This document shows positions 10,255-18,443 of a stretch of DNA of 64,000 bases, piece by piece. Under the pieces are notes generated by a model that was not told the origin of the DNA, ran no database searches, and was given only the letters and a program-made list of their open reading frames with translations. A program made the position numbers and the translations under genes. Source of the DNA: Desulfobulbus sp. (lineage in GTDB: Bacteria; Desulfobacterota; Desulfobulbia; Desulfobulbales; Desulfobulbaceae); the NCBI GenBank assembly GCA_031280615.1, contig JAITGO010000010.1, positions 248,001 to 312,000 on the forward strand, read 5' to 3'. How positions within the stretch are numbered: the stretch's first letter is position 1; the number at the start of each line of letters is the position of its first letter.

Positions 10255-11058
10255 TCAGGTGGATGCAGTGGCCTTGAGCCACGTTTGCAGAAAACCGACC
10301 ACGGCCGAGCAGTCGGCAAGATGTGCCTGGGCAGCGGTCGCTTTGCCGAAATCCCCCACCTTGATGCCGAAGCCGCGGCCGCGCAGGACGGCAAAGGCAT
10401 CTTCGTCGGTATCGTCGCCGCCGAGATGAACGGCCAGCGTATCCTTGGGTTGGGAACCGAGCAGCTTGACGAGCGCATCGCCCTTGTTTCGGCCCTGGCA
10501 GCGCACCTCGACCCCTCCGTTGAACATGCGCCATTCCAGTTCGTGCTGCATGGCCCAGAAGCCCCATTTAGCCACGGTTTCCCGCTCCAGGACCGCGGCG
10601 GCCTTCGGGGTCATTCCCCCGGTATGCATGGCGATGGAGGCAACCTTTGTTTCCACTTTCTGGCCGTAGCGGCATCGCATCAAGGCATCGTGGATCGTGT
10701 CGAGACCGCGTTGCTGCACCTGGGTGGGGCGGTGGGTTTGTCTGTCGCCATTGAGCGGCCACCACTCGAAGCCGTGGCTGCCGACGATCGTCAGAGGCGG
10801 GTCGGCGAGCAAGGCAGCCACTTCATGCGCCGGCCGGCCGGAAATAATGGCGATTTCGGTCGTGCCCGAGGCCGCCAGATTCCGGAGCAGGTCCGCAACA
10901 CCGGGGAGGGGATGTGCGTGTATGGGCTCGATTGCAAACGGCGCCAGAGTACCATCGTAATCCAGGCCGAGGAATCGAGAGGTGGCATTGCGGACCTGCC
11001 GCCAGAAATCCGGGATGTCAGCGAACGGGAAGCCGTCGTCGCCGAAGTTGTTGGTCAT
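10255..11058 (-). CDS. otsB: Trehalose-6-phosphate phosphatase
   Basis: 267 residues, HAD superfamily. Removes phosphate from trehalose 6-phosphate. The catalytic LDYDGTLAPF (motif I), IISGRP (motif II), Lys in KGDALVKLL and acidic HLGGDDTDEDAF (motif IV) are all present, so the enzyme looks active. Its ATG overlaps the stop of the treT remnant (ATGA), and otsA begins 14 bases downstream. It is the only intact member of this operon, and with otsA and treT broken its substrate would have to come from elsewhere or the gene may simply not have decayed yet. Confidence 0.93.
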   Translation of the reverse strand: MTNNFGDDGFPFADIPDFWRQVRNATSRFLGLDYDGTLAPFAIEPIHAHPLPGVADLLRNLAASGTTEIAIISGRPAHEVAALLADPPLTIVGSHGFEWWPLNGDRQTHRPTQVQQRGLDTIHDALMRCRYGQKVETKVASIAMHTGGMTPKAAAVLERETVAKWGFWAMQHELEWRMFNGGVEVRCQGRNKGDALVKLLGSQPKDTLAVHLGGDDTDEDAFAVLRGRGFGIKVGDFGKATAAQAHLADCSAVVGFLQTWLKATAST

Positions 11059-11389
11059 AGTTCGATCCGATCCGTTCCCGGATGCATGGTTGCGAACATC
11101 AGCGTGAGGTATTGCCGCAAATGCCGCGTAACCAGAAAATTGTCGAGCACCAGCGCTTTGGTCTTGTGTCCCATGATTGCCAATGGATCCCGGTAGTTGA
11201 GCAGGTTGCGGGTGCGTAGGGCCGCTCCTTCCGGAGTGCTGACTTGAGGATTTCGGCCACGCCGCCGCCCTCCCGGGTCGAGTTGACGTGCACCACCCGC
11301 AAGCCTTTCAACGGCGCGGCGAGTTGCCGGAGATGGTCAATGACCGCGTCGTCGACAATGGTGGCGTATTCGTCGAGAATGGCCGTCAT
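11055..11389 (-). pseudogene. treT: Trehalose synthase TreT remnant, internal deletion
   Basis: The N-terminus (MTAILDEYATIVDDAVIDHL ... VVHVNSTREGGGVAEIL) is that of TreT-type trehalose glycosyltransferases. After the Lys codon at about 11243-11247 the DNA jumps, in another frame, to the family's C-terminus: STPEGAALRTRNLL ... FLVTRHLRQYLTLM, ending TDRIEL with a TGA that overlaps the otsB ATG. About 50 N-terminal and 60 C-terminal residues remain of a protein of roughly 400, so most of both glycosyltransferase lobes is gone. Its ATG overlaps the stop of the upstream DUF5752 reading frame. Confidence 0.85.
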
Positions 11390-11846
11390 GGTGGCGCTCC
11401 TTCTCCGTGCAGGGGCTGAAAAAACAATGCCACTTCCCGCCTGAGATCGGACAGGGTGGTGAAGTAGGGGGCGATGGCATTGAGTCGGCGGATCGATTCG
11501 GCATATTCCTCCGCGTCGCCTGCATGCAGCCATTCGGCGAAGTCGCTGCGCCTGCTTGCGGTTCGCCGCCGGGCATCGATGAAATGATAGAAAACCGAGC
11601 CCGGCGAGAGGCCGGCGATCTGGGTGGCCATCTCCTCCGGGCGAACGATCCGCTTGCCAGTGTCGAAGATCACGATTTGCGAGCGGATGAATTTGAAGCG
11701 CTGGTTGGAGCGCGGCCAGGAGATCCATTCGCTTTCTGCGAGCCGTTCCTCGATGACCTGACCAGCTCCTGGCGCAAATCCTCGATGGCGCGGTACTGGC
11801 TGGGATCGACGATCGCCAGCCGCTCGCGATGGCGACCGGTCGAGGA
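11386..11846 (-). pseudogene. DUF5752 family gene, truncated and frameshifted
   Basis: The C-terminal frame (VIEERLAESEWISWPRS ... VFYHFIDARRRT ... ALFFQPLHGEGAPP) matches DUF5752 proteins, which commonly neighbour trehalose synthase genes. The preceding part (LAIVDPSQYRAIEDLRQELV) lies in another frame; the switch coincides with a perfect 5-bp tandem duplication, TGACCTGACC at 11754-11763. The frame begins abruptly right after the stop of the SH3 gene, so the N-terminus is missing. The stop overlaps the treT ATG, preserving the original translational coupling of the operon. Confidence 0.75.
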
Positions 11847-12305
11847 TCAGTCGCCAAAAACCAGGTCGTTGCGGATCCAGCCGACGGCGGTGCCGCTCTG
11901 GTAGTACCCCAGCTTGACCCAGTCGCCTTCCTTGGCGAGAATGGTGTAGATCTCGCCCTGCTCGGCGCTGGCCACCACGTTGGCGCTCGCCGAGGCCGAA
12001 CCGCGGATATTGGCCTTTTCCACAAGAATCACCGCCGTATCGATATCCGAAACCAACGGTTTGTGCACCCAACCGCTGTTATCCAACCAATCGTGGAAAT
12101 ACACCCAGCCCTTCTCTTCTTTTTTGATTTCGATCGGATAGCCCAGAGGTGCGGTGTACAGAATTGCGCTGTTCAGGTCGGGCTTTTCACGGATGTTGAC
12201 CTGGTCCTTGGCAATGCTTTTCGCCTCGGCCGAGGCGATGCCGCAGACCAGCAGCGCGGAGAGAAAGAAGCCGGTACAAAAAATGGAAAACGGTCTGTCG
12301 ATCAT
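11847..12305 (-). CDS. Exported protein with two SH3-like domains
   Basis: 152 residues. A signal peptide (residues about 1-27, ending GIASAEA) precedes two bacterial SH3 (SH3_3-like) repeats, about residues 29-86 (VNIREKPDLNSAIL ... GWVHKPLV) and 92-152 (ANIRGSASASANVV ... VGWIRNDLVFGD). Such periplasmic proteins often bind peptidoglycan or are poorly characterised adaptors. The start at 12305 was chosen because it gives the signal peptide directly. A long hairpin lies in its 5' region at 12399-12467. Directly downstream is the broken trehalose operon. Confidence 0.8.
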   Translation of the reverse strand: MIDRPFSIFCTGFFLSALLVCGIASAEAKSIAKDQVNIREKPDLNSAILYTAPLGYPIEIKKEEKGWVYFHDWLDNSGWVHKPLVSDIDTAVILVEKANIRGSASASANVVASAEQGEIYTILAKEGDWVKLGYYQSGTAVGWIRNDLVFGD

Positions 12306-12398
12306 GGAGTGTCCCTTGTTGACGATGCACGAACATCGTGAGTTGTCGCGATTGCAGGGGAGGAGCGGCATGGTCCGGTCACGGTCCCTGGCGTAAAT

Positions 12399-12467
12399 CG
12401 GTCGCCACCGACACCACCCGTAGCTTCCCCTTCTGCAGGGGAGGCTACGGTGTTCCCTGGGCGACCG
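12399..12467 (-). repeat. Long imperfect hairpin upstream of SH3 gene
   Basis: Outer arms CGGTCGCC (12399-12406) and GGCGACCG (12460-12467) pair exactly. Inner arms 12418-12430 and 12438-12450 pair over 13 bp with one wobble, with a 7-base loop. It lies about 95-160 bases before the minus-strand start at 12305, probably in its leader. It matched no riboswitch class that I could recall. Confidence 0.6.
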
Positions 12468-12763
12468 CAAAGATATGTTTCCAACAATCGTTCCAGGTCC
12501 TTGTCCGGTGGTGGATGCCAGGAGCAAGCGAGCGTCCGTTATCTGCGACAAGGGGCGCAGTGATAAATCTTCAAGAAATAATAGTACGTTATTTCAATTA
12601 GTTTTGAGCGATGGCTCCGGGCGTGGATGCGCGCAGCGACAAGGGGCGCCGCATGCGGGAGGTCTCCGGCCGTTGGGCAGGGCGGGAGGGCGCGATTGTC
12701 TTGTTTGACAATACTTTGTCTTCTCGTGCAGGAATCGTCCTGCTGGGAAGGAATTGGTGCCGC
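12468..12763. other. Intergenic region, no gene seen
   Basis: About 300 bases between the hairpin upstream of the SH3 gene and the end of the NtrC-like gene. It includes an AT-rich patch around 12560-12605 that may hold the promoter for the minus-strand SH3 gene; I could not fix a -35/-10 pair. No ORF with a ribosome site was seen. Confidence 0.4.
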
Positions 12764-14197
12764 TCAGGCGGACAGGCGGAAAGAGGGGGATAGGTTGTGC
12801 TTCTTAAGCAGGGCGTAAAGGCGGGAGCGGGACAATCCGGAAATGGAGCAGGCCGCCTCCATGTTGTCGGCCAGGTTCAGCAACTCCCGCAAATAGCGCT
12901 GCTCAAATTGGGCGATAGTGACCTCCCGCGCTTCAACCAGCCGGGGCAGGGCCAGGGCGTTGACGCCGTCGCCGCGAACCAGGGGCAGTTCGGCGACGGC
13001 CTGGCCCTGCTCGACCGAGGCCCGGGCCAGATGGACCCGGATATAGATCGGCAGGTGTTTGGGAAAGAGGACCGGTTCGTGCCGAGCCGCGGAAACGGCC
13101 CGCTCTAGGGCGTTGACCAACTCGCGCACATTGCCCGGCCACTCGTAGCGGCCAAGGACTTCGAAAAAATCGGGGGAGAACGATTTGCCGCTCAAGCCGT
13201 AGCTCTGGCAGAGTTTGTCGACGTGGTGAGCGGCGATGAGGGGGACGTCCTCGATACGGTGGCGCAGGGAGGGCAGCTCCATGGTAAAGGACCGCAGGCG
13301 AAACAGCAAATCCTTGCGGAAGCGGTGCCGCTGGACCATGGTGTCGAGGTTGCGGTTGGTGGCGGCGATCAGGCGGAAATCGCTGCGTAGCACCGTGCCT
13401 CCGCCCACCTGGCGGAATTTGTGCTCCTGCAGGACCCGCAAAAAGGATTTCTGCACGGAAAGGGGCAATTCCCCCACCTCGTCGAGAAAAAGGGTGCCGC
13501 CGTCGGCCCGTTTGATCAGGCCGCTCTGGCTCTTATCGGCACCGGTGAACGCCCCCCGTTCGTACCCGAACAAGATGCTTTCGACCAAGGTCTCGGGCAG
13601 GGCGGCGCAGTCGACCACCACGAATCGCTGGCCCGCACGGCGGCTGTTGTTGTGGATCGCCCAGGCGAACAGTTCCTTGCCGGTCCCGGTTTCCCCGGTG
13701 ATGAGCACATTGGCGTCGCTGCCCGCGGACAGGGCGAGCCGGTCCAGACAGCGTTTCATCTGGAGGCTGTTGCCGACAATGTCCTTGAGCGTTTCCTCGT
13801 TAAGGGTGGTATGGGGCTGTTTGAGGATTTTCTTGGCCCGGTATTGCATGGCCCTGACCAGGGGCAGAGTCATGGCCCGGGCGGTTCCGGGGCGTTCCAC
13901 GTAATCCCAGGCGCCCATCTTGATGGCATTTTCGGCCTGGTCGGCATCGCCCGCATCGGCGAGAATGATCACCTCGGGCAGGGAAGGGGTGTCGATCAGC
14001 TCGGGCAAGACGCCCATGCTGTTGCCGTCCGGCATCTCGGCATTGAGAAAGATGACGTCAAAAGGACTGGCGGTCGCCAGTTCCAGACCCTGGAGCAGGG
14101 TCCGCGCGGTCACCACCTGATGGCCGGCGTGGACGATTTCCTTGGCCAGGACGGCAACGAACGATTCCTGGGTGTCAATGATCAGTATTTTCGACAT
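12764..14197 (-). CDS. NtrC-family sigma54 activator, degenerate receiver
   Basis: 477 residues from the ATG at 14197. Residues 1-120 form a response-regulator receiver, 135-370 an AAA+ sigma54-interaction domain (Walker A GETGTGKE at 168-175, GAFTGA at 215-220, Walker B GGTLFLDE at 233-240, arginine finger region LFRLRSF), and the end is a Fis-type HTH (AACSISGLSRSRLYALLKKH). The receiver lacks the phospho-acceptor Asp (Asn52 in FLNAEMPDG), one of the N-terminal acidic pair (IIDTQ) and the conserved Lys (ERPG for KPx), so phosphorylation control is improbable. No partner kinase is adjacent; targets are unknown. Confidence 0.9.
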   Translation of the reverse strand: MSKILIIDTQESFVAVLAKEIVHAGHQVVTARTLLQGLELATASPFDVIFLNAEMPDGNSMGVLPELIDTPSLPEVIILADAGDADQAENAIKMGAWDYVERPGTARAMTLPLVRAMQYRAKKILKQPHTTLNEETLKDIVGNSLQMKRCLDRLALSAGSDANVLITGETGTGKELFAWAIHNNSRRAGQRFVVVDCAALPETLVESILFGYERGAFTGADKSQSGLIKRADGGTLFLDEVGELPLSVQKSFLRVLQEHKFRQVGGGTVLRSDFRLIAATNRNLDTMVQRHRFRKDLLFRLRSFTMELPSLRHRIEDVPLIAAHHVDKLCQSYGLSGKSFSPDFFEVLGRYEWPGNVRELVNALERAVSAARHEPVLFPKHLPIYIRVHLARASVEQGQAVAELPLVRGDGVNALALPRLVEAREVTIAQFEQRYLRELLNLADNMEAACSISGLSRSRLYALLKKHNLSPSFRLSA

Positions 14198-14504
14198 GCA
14201 CTCTTGAGGAACATGAGGGAAAACAACGGATTGCGGCAACTGGCAAGGCCGCCCGGCCGAGGCGAACAGTAAGGCGCCACGGTGTGCTTTGGATAGTTGG
14301 GTCAATCTATGCAAAAGTGCTTGGCCACGTCAACGGTATTTCGCCCCGCGATGGCAGAAGGGCCAATTTTCGGAAAAATGTGCAGGAACAGGGCATTGCT
14401 TTTACGGCCCGGCTTTGTTTATGTGACTAGAGGAGCCGGGACCGGGGACAGGGCGGATGGCCGCCATGGAGCGTCCCGGATCGATTCCGCAAGGGGAGGA
14501 CAAC
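14198..14504. other. Divergent intergenic region
   Basis: About 300 bases between the sigma54 activator (minus) and the SGNH hydrolase gene (plus). It should hold promoters for both, but none is convincing by eye. The hydrolase ribosome site GGGGAGG is at 14493-14499. Confidence 0.4.
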
Positions 14505-15134
14505 ATGATCCGGCGCATCCTGTGCTATGGCGACTCGAATACCTGGGGCTACGATCCGGTGACCAAGGACCGCTTCGACGAAACAACCCGCTGGCCGAGG
14601 GTGCTGGGGCAGGCGTTGGGGCAAGGCTGGGAGGTGATCGAGGAGGGCCTGGGCGGCCGGACCACGGTTTGGGACGACCCCATCGAAGGCTACAAGAACG
14701 GGCGCGACTACCTGATTCCCTGCCTGGAATCGCATCGGCCGCTGGATGCGGTCGTGCTGCTGCTGGGGATCAACGATCTCAAACAACGGTTCAGCCTTTC
14801 GGCCTACGATGTTGCCCAGGGCGTGGGGGTGTTGGTGCGGGTGGTGCAGGCCAGCCAGGCCGGCCGGCTGGGGCGGCCGCCCCAAGTGCTGCTGTTGGCG
14901 CCGCCGCCGCTGGCACCGCCTGTCGCCTATGGGGAAATGTTTGCGGGCGCGGCGGAAAAATCGCGCAAGTTTTCCGCGCACTTTGCCCTTCTGGCCCAGG
15001 AATTGGGTTGTGCCTTTTTAGATACCGGGCAAGTGGTGGTCTCCAGCCCGCTGGACGGCATCCATTTTGAAAGGGAAGAGCATCGCAAACTGGGGGGCGC
15101 GGTGGCCGAGTCCATCGGAAACCTTGTGGCCTGA
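14505..15134 (+). CDS. SGNH/GDSL-type hydrolase
   Basis: 209 residues from the ATG at 14505, chosen for the GGGGAGG ribosome site six bases upstream. It shows the SGNH blocks: GDSNTWG with the nucleophile Ser (block I, residues 9-15), GLGGRTTVWDDP (block II Gly), LLGINDL (block III Asn) and LDGIHFEREEH (block V Asp/His). There is no signal peptide, so it is cytoplasmic; substrates of this subgroup (esters, arylesters, lysophospholipids) cannot be read from sequence. Alone between divergent and convergent neighbours. Confidence 0.88.
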   Translation: MIRRILCYGDSNTWGYDPVTKDRFDETTRWPRVLGQALGQGWEVIEEGLGGRTTVWDDPIEGYKNGRDYLIPCLESHRPLDAVVLLLGINDLKQRFSLSAYDVAQGVGVLVRVVQASQAGRLGRPPQVLLLAPPPLAPPVAYGEMFAGAAEKSRKFSAHFALLAQELGCAFLDTGQVVVSSPLDGIHFEREEHRKLGGAVAESIGNLVA

Positions 15135-15237
15135 TCGGCAACAGCCGGACCAACTGCGCCGGAAAATGGATGCCTCTGCCGCTTTTCAATCTCCTTGTTG
15201 TTCTGATGCCATTTCTTTTTTTGGGAAAGACTCTCAC

Positions 15238-15265
15238 TTGAAAGCCATCGCTTCGTTGCTATAGT
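15238..15265 (+). promoter_or_regulatory. Sigma70-like promoter for 15423 gene
   Basis: TTGAAA (15238-15243) and TATAGT (15260-15265), spacer 16 bases. The predicted leader of about 150 bases ends in a 7-bp hairpin (15392-15398 with 15405-15411) immediately before the GGGAGGG ribosome site. Confidence 0.6.
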
Positions 15266-15422
15266 TGAAGTGTCGGGAGACCGCCAAATTTACATGGCGC
15301 GGGCGAGCAACACGGCGTTCGCGCGCATCCCGGCTTGAGGCCAGATGTTCTTCGCCGTAGCGGCGATTGCAATAATGAGAAAAACCGGTTGACGGCGCCG
15401 GGCCGCGCCGTGGGAGGGAATC

Positions 15423-15734
15423 ATGAAGCGTCAGAACGAGATGATGGCATCGTTTGCCATGGCCCATCGCGAATTCATGAGCAATTTGGAAAGCTCGATC
15501 GGTTTGCTGGAGAAAGACATCGACGAAACCGTTGAAATGGAAAGTCTCTGCACCGATGAATGGTGCATGGCCACCGAACACAACCTCGACGAGTTGACCA
15601 AGATGATCTATTCGATTAGCGAACCCCGCTGGATCACCGACGAGGATTCCCGGAGGATCAGTAACCTGCGCCGGCGCATCCACGACCTGTATGCCAGGTA
15701 TCGGAGCGTGAGGCCGGTGGAGGCCTGCTGCTGA
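15423..15734 (+). CDS. Small unknown protein, helical
   Basis: 103 residues, family not recognised. The sequence is strongly charged and helical (MKRQNEMMASFAMAHREFMS, then LEKDIDETVEMESLCTDEW), with four Cys including a Cys-Cys terminus, and no signal peptide or membrane segment. Start and reading frame are well supported: GGGAGGG seven bases before the ATG, a promoter at 15238 and a bidirectional terminator at 15801. A hairpin stacked against the ribosome site could modulate translation. Its function cannot be inferred from neighbours, which are oriented differently. Confidence 0.75.
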   Translation: MKRQNEMMASFAMAHREFMSNLESSIGLLEKDIDETVEMESLCTDEWCMATEHNLDELTKMIYSISEPRWITDEDSRRISNLRRRIHDLYARYRSVRPVEACC

Positions 15735-15800
15735 TCCGTCGCCAGGGGAAAAGTGCCGGCATGGCCGGCCTTGCCTCGTGGGGAAATCCAGCGAAAAAAG

Positions 15801-15832
15801 AGCCGCGGCCGAATACCGGTCGCGGCTTTTTT
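15801..15832. terminator. Bidirectional terminator
   Basis: Stem 15801-15811 with 15817-15827 (11 bp, one wobble), AAAAAAG before and CTTTTTT after, so it can stop transcription of both the 15423 gene (plus) and the convergent korB (minus). Confidence 0.85.
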
Positions 15833-15849
15833 GCGTCGAATCGGCGGAT

Positions 15850-16707
15850 TTATCCCATTGCATCCATGGTTTCGGCCAGCTTGGCGAGATCGACCCGGCG
15901 TTCGTACAGCGGCCGCCTATCGCCGGCATAGGCCGCGAGCTGTTCTTCGAAGACCGGTTTTTCCTGGCGATAAAAAATGCCGAGGCGCAGCGGCTCTTCC
16001 TCGCAGGCGCGGGCAAAGGCCTGGATTCGGTCGGTGGGATCGTGATCTTCCGGCAAAGGCGCGGTGTGGGCCGCGAACCATGGGTAGGTGTTGTGCTTGT
16101 TGAAGGTGACGCAGGGTTGGAGCACATCGACCAGGGCATAGCCGTGGTGGCGGATCGCCGCCCGCAGGACGGTGCGGGCGTGCTCGGCCTGGCCGACGTA
16201 GACGCGGGCGACGAACGAGGCACCCAGGGCGATGGCCACCGCCAGGGGATTGAACGGCTCCAGGATCACCCCGCCGACCTGCAGCGGGGTGACGAAACCG
16301 CGTTGGCTGGTCGGCGAGGCCTGGCCTTTGGTCAGGCCGTAGACCATGTTGTTGTGGACAATGTTGGTCAGGTCGGGATTGCGGCGGATGCAGTGGAGAA
16401 AATGGTTGCCGCCTTCGCCGTACATGTCGCCGTCCCCGCTTTCGGCGATCACCGTCAGGCCGGGATTGCTGGCCTTGATGGCGGTGGCCGGTGGCAGAGC
16501 GCGGCCGTGCAGGCCGTTGAAATAGTGGGCATTGCAGTATTGCGGCAACTTGGCCGCCTGGCCGATGCCGGAAACCAGTACGGTCCGTTGCGGGTCGAGG
16601 GCCAGTTCGGCCAGGGTTTCGCCGACCAGCTTCAGGATGCCGTGGTTGCCGCAGCCGGGGCACCAGGCGACATCGCAGCCCCGGCGGATCCAAGAATGGG
16701 CACTCAT
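15850..16707 (-). CDS. korB: 2-oxoacid:ferredoxin oxidoreductase, beta subunit
   Basis: 285 residues. This subunit carries thiamine diphosphate and one iron-sulfur cluster for the CoA-dependent oxidation of 2-oxoacids with ferredoxin as acceptor. WCPGCGNHG supplies cluster cysteines and the TPP-binding [13 protein letters not shown] motif is followed by [11 protein letters not shown] and SPTS, typical of the KorB/2-oxoglutarate-like group. AAGGAGG precedes the ATG, and this ATG overlaps the korA stop (ATGA), indicating coupled translation. Whether the substrate is 2-oxoglutarate or another 2-oxoacid is not settled by sequence. Confidence 0.9.
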   Translation of the reverse strand: MSAHSWIRRGCDVAWCPGCGNHGILKLVGETLAELALDPQRTVLVSGIGQAAKLPQYCNAHYFNGLHGRALPPATAIKASNPGLTVIAESGDGDMYGEGGNHFLHCIRRNPDLTNIVHNNMVYGLTKGQASPTSQRGFVTPLQVGGVILEPFNPLAVAIALGASFVARVYVGQAEHARTVLRAAIRHHGYALVDVLQPCVTFNKHNTYPWFAAHTAPLPEDHDPTDRIQAFARACEEEPLRLGIFYRQEKPVFEEQLAAYAGDRRPLYERRVDLAKLAETMDAMG

Positions 16708-18398
16708 CGTTGTTCCTCCTTGCGCAGCAGGGCTGCGATGTCCTCGACGCTGAAGGGCAGGCCGTTGTACTTGAGCCATTGATCCGCGATAACGCAGCCG
16801 GTTTCGCCCCGCAGCAGTCGGGCGAATTGGCCGGTGGCGTTGTTCTCGATGACGATGATCCGCTCGGCCCCACGCAGATATTGGTCCAGCGACGCGGGCA
16901 GCGGGTAGACCTGCACGCAGTGGAGCAAGGCGGTCCGCTCCAGTGGAACCCGCGCCAGGGCCTCGACGATCGCCGGTCCGGTGGAGCCCCAGGCGATCAA
17001 CAGCCGCCGGTAATCGGCCGGGCCGTGCAGGCGGGGCGGCAGGGCCAACTCTTCCCGCAAGGGGCGGTATTTGGCCAGGCGCTTGTCGACCATGGCGGTC
17101 CGCACTTCGAACTCCTCGGTGATTCGGCCTTCTTCGTCGTGCTCGTCGCTGTCGGCGCAGACCAGCCCGGCGCCGTGGCCCGGAATGCCGCGCGGCGAGA
17201 TGCCGTCCGGGCCGGGGGCGTAGCGCCGGTAATCCGGAGCGGTGGCGACGATGCGAGCCGTTGGCGGCGCTGCCGGCAGCGGCAGGGGATCGAGATCGCA
17301 GAGCGAGTCGAGCAGGTATTGGTCGGTCAGCACGATGACCGGCGATTGGCTGGCATCGGCCATGGCAAAGGCGTGGGCCGTGCAGGCAAAGGCCTCCTCC
17401 GGAGAGCCGGGGGCGAGGATGGCGCGGGGAAATTCGCCGTGGCCCGCATAGCGGGCGATTTCCAGGTCGCCCTGTTCGGTGCGGGTCGGCAGGCCGGTTC
17501 CGGGACCGGGCCGCTGGGCCAGGTGGACGACCAGAGGGGATTCGATCGCGCCGCACAGGCTCATGCCCTCGGCCATCAGGTCAAAGCCGCCGCCGGAGGT
17601 GGTGACCAGGGCCTGGGCGCCGGCATACCAGGCACCGAGCCCCATGTTGACCGCGCTGATCTCGTCTTCCGCCTGTTCGACCACCAGGCCGTGGGCTTCG
17701 GCCTGTTTGGCGAGATGGATCAGCACCCCGGTGGCCGGCGACATCGGGTAGGACGAGACAAAGGTACAGCCGCCGGCCAGGGCGCCCAGGGCCACGGACT
17801 GGGAACCGTCGAGCAGCAGTCGCTGGCCGGTGGGGGCGGGCCGGGTGGGCAGGGCGAAACGGCCGTGGTCGGCCGCACCGGCTTCCCAGCCGCTCCGGGC
17901 CGCCTCCAGGTTTTGGGCCAGGATATCGCCTTCGCCGAAGGTCCGGTGCAGGGCCGCTGCCAGCGGCGTCATTTCCCAGCCGAGCAGGCGGACCAGAAAG
18001 CCGCAGACAACACTGTTGGCCAACAGGGCGCCTCCGGCCCGGACGCCGAGTTCGCGCAGGGGCAGGGGCTGGATGTCGGGCCGCTGGCCGAACACCTCCG
18101 GGTCGCCGACCAGCAGGGTGGCGGCGGTGCAGCGCCCGCTCAGGCGGTCGAGGGCGTCCCGGTCGAACAGGACGCAGCAGTCCACCCGGTCGGAAAAGGC
18201 GCGCACCGGCTGGGGCGAGATCCGCAAGCAGGTCGAGTTGCTGCCGCCGCGGATGCGCGACATGAATTCGTTGACCACCATGACGTGGAGGCCGCCGGCA
18301 ACAGCGGCCCGTGCCAGGACCAGGCCGACGGTCTGCAGGCCATGCCCGGCCTCGCCGCCGAGTACCACATTGACTTCGCTGGATGGAGCTGGGAGCAT
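16704..18398 (-). CDS. korA: 2-oxoacid:ferredoxin oxidoreductase, fused gamma-alpha
   Basis: 564 residues, fused gamma (about 1-190, [12 protein letters not shown] ... [12 protein letters not shown]) and alpha (about 195-564, with [33 protein letters not shown] and [18 protein letters not shown]) domains, the usual KorA fusion. The PMSPxT segment contacts the 2-oxoacid. AGGAGGT lies upstream of the ATG. Together with korB it makes a complete two-subunit enzyme; no ferredoxin-like delta subunit or dedicated ferredoxin gene is adjacent, so an external ferredoxin must be the partner. Confidence 0.9.
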   Translation of the reverse strand: MLPAPSSEVNVVLGGEAGHGLQTVGLVLARAAVAGGLHVMVVNEFMSRIRGGSNSTCLRISPQPVRAFSDRVDCCVLFDRDALDRLSGRCTAATLLVGDPEVFGQRPDIQPLPLRELGVRAGGALLANSVVCGFLVRLLGWEMTPLAAALHRTFGEGDILAQNLEAARSGWEAGAADHGRFALPTRPAPTGQRLLLDGSQSVALGALAGGCTFVSSYPMSPATGVLIHLAKQAEAHGLVVEQAEDEISAVNMGLGAWYAGAQALVTTSGGGFDLMAEGMSLCGAIESPLVVHLAQRPGPGTGLPTRTEQGDLEIARYAGHGEFPRAILAPGSPEEAFACTAHAFAMADASQSPVIVLTDQYLLDSLCDLDPLPLPAAPPTARIVATAPDYRRYAPGPDGISPRGIPGHGAGLVCADSDEHDEEGRITEEFEVRTAMVDKRLAKYRPLREELALPPRLHGPADYRRLLIAWGSTGPAIVEALARVPLERTALLHCVQVYPLPASLDQYLRGAERIIVIENNATGQFARLLRGETGCVIADQWLKYNGLPFSVEDIAALLRKEEQR

Positions 18399-18443
18399 CG
18401 AGGGACCTCCTGGTGGAAGTGAGGACAGAGATGCGAGCGGGCG

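Noticed and set aside
12390..12480. c-di-GMP-I (GEMM) riboswitch upstream of the SH3 gene
   Set aside because: On the minus strand a GCGGTCGCC...GGGAACACC stretch looked suggestive, but the GCAAAGCC core and the GTAGC receptor arrangement do not fit.
16710..18422. 570-codon open frame on the plus strand
   Set aside because: Exact antisense of korA with Gly/Gln/Val-rich filler sequence; not a gene.
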